DNA from: an uncultured Roseovarius sp.
GTDB lineage: Bacteria; Pseudomonadota; Alphaproteobacteria; Rhodobacterales; Rhodobacteraceae
DNA length: 50,643 nt
NCBI GenBank assembly: GCA_947496175.1
Contig: CANMBU010000006.1
Location: 1-50,643 of the forward strand
Reading direction: 5' to 3'
Shown: positions 50,198-50,643 of the stretch, one piece after another
Layout: every line of letters begins with the position of its first letter
Numbering within the stretch: the stretch's first letter is position 1
Program-made: the position numbers and the translations under genes
Notes under the pieces: model-generated
What the model was told of the DNA's origin: nothing
Databases searched by the model: none
Seen by the model: only the letters and a program-made list of their open reading frames with translations

Positions 50198-50643
50198 TTA
50201 AAAGTTAAAGTAGATAAAGATTGCCGGTTGCCAGCCTGCGGCGATACAGATCGCTACCAGTAGACCACATATGAAATAAGTCAGGCGGTATTTCTCAAGA
50301 TGCAGGCTGATGGGTTCGACATAGCCATACCCTTTTGGTTTGACCGCTGCGGCGCTTTCTTCCTCGTTGGGCCACGATTTTGACAGGTCTTCTGTATAGC
50401 GGGTGATTTGCAGTGAGTTGGGCGTATAAAGTGTGATGCACAGTGCAATGATGCAGAAGATCAGGAACAACGGTTCGATGATCGGGAAGGCGAGTGCCTG
50501 ACCATGGCCAAAACCAAAAAGCCCATAAAGAATGGCATTCGCCGAGTCCATGTTTTCGGCACGGAACAGGGCCCCGGTTCCAAAGTAAAACATCAATGTT
50601 AGGGTTTGTTTGAAGGCGCGCGCGAACAATGTGTTCCAGGCGG
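50198..50643 (-). CDS. MBOAT family O-acyltransferase, C-terminal part (joins the gene at 1-1152)
   Basis: Carboxyl end of the acyltransferase whose start is at 1152. The stop is at 50198 and the last residues are GWQPAIFIYFNF. Bases 50567-50643 repeat 1-77; across the join the reading frame ALFRAENMDSANAILYG is continuous and gives 122 more residues, 506 in total. The part here has one membrane segment near its end (FICGLLVAICIAAGWQPAIF) and a cytoplasmic acidic loop (SKSWPNEEESAAA). It is convergent with the glycosyltransferase at 49262, with an 18-bp gap. Confidence 0.93.
   Translation of the reverse strand, partial: AWNTLFARAFKQTLTLMFYFGTGALFRAENMDSANAILYGLFGFGHGQALAFPIIEPLFLIFCIIALCITLYTPNSLQITRYTEDLSKSWPNEEESAAAVKPKGYGYVEPISLHLEKYRLTYFICGLLVAICIAAGWQPAIFIYFNF
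50567..50643. repeat. Terminal direct repeat, right copy (circular junction)
   Basis: Identical to bases 1-77. It is the overlap left by assembly of a circular molecule and should be counted once. Confidence 0.95.

Noticed and set aside
1..50643. CRISPR arrays, tRNA or rRNA genes
   Set aside because: I found no regularly spaced identical repeats with unique spacers, no tRNA-like cloverleaf and no rRNA sequence.
1..50643. Insertion sequences or transposase genes
   Set aside because: No frame has a DDE or HUH transposase pattern; the only repeated elements are the short palindromes, which encode nothing.

Overview
The window is a complete circular replicon that was opened inside a gene. Its first 77 bases are repeated exactly as its last 77 bases (50567-50643), so the true molecule is about 50,566 bp and one membrane acyltransferase gene runs across the cut. 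A RepA-type initiator gene, an iteron/DnaA-box origin, parA, parB and two perfect parS-like palindromes show that it is a plasmid. The RepA family, the VPLPA-CTERM/XrtD sorting system and the protein style point to an alphaproteobacterium of the Rhodobacteraceae (Roseobacter group). RepA-type plasmids loaded with surface-polysaccharide genes are known in that group. I see no relaxase, type IV secretion gene, transposase or integrase.

Layout. (1) From a 0.6-kb central intergenic region near 8.6-9.2 kb two operons diverge. Leftward: priming sugar transferase, TPR lipoprotein PrsT, Wza-like export protein, outer-membrane barrel, exosortase XrtD fused to EpsI, and the MBOAT acyltransferase across the junction. 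Rightward: XrtA-type ATPase, Wzz-like chain-length protein, BY-kinase-like ATPase and a glycosyltransferase. (2) 13.4-15.1 kb: two divergent VPLPA-CTERM proteins, the likely exosortase substrates. (3) 15.3-18.0 kb: BrnT/BrnA toxin-antitoxin, an unrecognised secreted protein and a rhomboid protease. (4) 18.2-31.6 kb: sugar supply and assembly: Alg14/Alg13 pair, two UDP-sugar dehydrogenases, a cytidylyltransferase, a 3,5-epimerase, a UDP-glucuronate-decarboxylase-like enzyme, a SAF-domain oxidoreductase, glycosyltransferase, sulfotransferase and acyltransferases. (5) 31.8-36.8 kb: maintenance region (small genes, repA, origin, parA, parS, parB, parS). (6) 37.0-43.9 kb: a full type I secretion system (ABC, HlyD, TolC/NodT-like) followed by a 659-residue beta-helix protein that looks like its cargo. 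(7) 44.1-50.6 kb: Wzy-like polymerase, Wzx-like flippase, SGNH-like protein, second sulfotransferase, glycosyltransferase and the end of the MBOAT gene.

Together the genes encode nearly all steps of a Wzx/Wzy-type acidic exopolysaccharide: priming, nucleotide-sugar supply, glycosyl transfer, acylation and sulfation, flipping, polymerisation, length control and export. They also encode an exosortase pathway with its own substrates and a secreted beta-helix matrix protein. The simplest reading is a plasmid-borne biofilm/surface-matrix package. No dedicated transcription regulator apart from BrnA and the Par proteins is visible, so expression is probably controlled from the chromosome.
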